Below, piece by piece: positions 63,571 to 64,000 of a stretch of DNA of 64,000 nt (position 1 is its first letter; every line of letters begins with the position of its first letter). Source of the DNA: CALRWV02 sp943371965 (GTDB lineage Bacteria > Bacteroidota > JABWAT01). Location: contig CALRWV020000001.1 of assembly GCA_943371965.1 (NCBI GenBank), positions 558,001 to 622,000 on the forward strand, read 5' to 3'. A model generated the notes under the pieces. It was not told the DNA's origin. It saw only the letters and a program-made list of their open reading frames with translations, and searched no databases. A program made the position numbers and the translations under genes.

Positions 63571-64000
63571 TTACTTCTTTTGTGAAAAGCCGTAAAGTTT
63601 GGTAACACAATCTGGACAGATTCCGTGTGTAAATTCAGCTGTTGAATTGTTTTTAAGAAAAACTTCGATCTGATTCCAATAGCCGTTATCGTCACGGATA
63701 TTTTTGCAGTTGGCACAAATAGGAATCAAACCTGAAAGTGTTTTTACATTTTCAAGAGCCGCCGTTAATTCAGAAACCAAGCTTACTTTTTCATTCAGCA
63801 TTTTTTTCTGATCTTCGATAATTCCCTTAAATCTGATTGCTGACTTTACACGCGAATAAAATTCCACTTTATTGAATGGAATCGTAATGAAATCATGGGC
63901 CCCGGCATTGAATGCAGCATCCAGATAGTTCACATCCTGCAAACCAGTAACCATGATAACGGGTACATTTTCAAAATCAGGCATTGATTTGAAAACCTTA
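63571..64000 (-). CDS. partial response regulator with zinc-like C-terminal motif
   Basis: The frame runs from stop 63571 to the right edge; its start is outside the window. It shows the second half of a receiver domain (VPVIMVTGLQD, GAHDFITIPFNKVEF), a short coiled linker (MLNEKVSLVSELTAALENVKTLS) and the C-terminal pattern CANCKNIRDDNGYWNQIEVFL … HGICPDC. This CxxC…CxxC tail is known on receiver and sensor proteins and probably binds metal or senses redox. It is convergent with the 6S-like RNA. Confidence 0.85.
   Translation of the reverse strand, partial: KVFKSMPDFENVPVIMVTGLQDVNYLDAAFNAGAHDFITIPFNKVEFYSRVKSAIRFKGIIEDQKKMLNEKVSLVSELTAALENVKTLSGLIPICANCKNIRDDNGYWNQIEVFLKNNSTAEFTHGICPDCVTKLYGFSQKK

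Overview
The window is AT-rich bacterial chromosome that fits the Bacteroidota/Chlorobiota (FCB) group. Several spacers carry the TTG-N20-22-TAnnTTTG promoter typical of that group. The gene content agrees: PorV/PorQ-type outer-membrane proteins, a propeller protein with a FlgD-like C-terminal domain, a Reg_prop/Y_Y_Y sensor kinase, LolD, BshA, and many lipoproteins and Gram-negative export signals. Genus or species cannot be read from the sequence. I see no prophage, insertion sequence, CRISPR array or replication origin. Most of the window is ordinary chromosome, with accessory pieces (VapBC, Fic, Uma2, HNH).

Layout. 0-7.4 kb: a minus-strand run of seven genes with overlapping or near-touching ends: lipoprotein, secreted propeller/FlgD protein, two PorV/PorQ-like proteins, glycosyltransferase, polytopic membrane protein and periplasmic thioredoxin. 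A partial acidic ORF (possibly grpE) lies at the left edge. 7.4-12 kb: M50 membrane protease, rluD, PepSY membrane protein, small membrane protein and an MgtC/DUF4010 protein. 12-17.7 kb: a sensor kinase followed by SxtJ-like, DUF5989 (52 aa) and carbamoyltransferase genes. 18-22.6 kb: tandem PAP2 phosphatases, esterase lipoprotein, DUF1028 and Fic. 22.6-26.9 kb: rnhA-lipoprotein-hydroxyacyl-CoA dehydrogenase-Uma2-ackA. 26.9-31.8 kb: bshA and a CxLC protein, YigZ, and acs. 32-37.3 kb: a run of small redox and housekeeping genes (CvfB-like, ABM, VOC, ferredoxin:thioredoxin-reductase-like, ArsC/Spx, rhodanese, DUF4230, VapBC, DUF72). 37.4-46.5 kb: gatB, tpiA, HNH, then trpS-scpA-scpB-rluB-sigma54 regulator-lolD. 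46.6-54.8 kb: nadA, nadB, usp, PHP hydrolase, upp and two signalling genes. 54.9-64 kb: tRNAs Gly, Cys, Leu and Val, thrS-infC-rpmI-rplT, pheS, pheT, a ZapB-like coiled coil, zapA, a probable 6S RNA and a truncated response regulator.

The translation genes form the right-hand block. infC starts at ATT, 39 codons before its first in-frame ATG, and a structured element sits between rpmI and rplT. The pheT/ZapB-like/zapA/6S block resembles the zapA-ssrS linkage known from enterobacteria. Acs and AckA give both routes between acetate and acetyl-CoA. BshA implies bacillithiol, which fits the several thiol-redox proteins.

The most distinctive non-coding feature is a set of short tandem arrays in spacers that all have a 7-bp unit but different unit sequences (CCTAATA, AATTAAG, CGTGAAT, CAGAATT, AAGTAGC types). 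With them are several families of palindromic or dispersed spacer repeats. Some sit directly before start codons, and one overlaps a stop codon.
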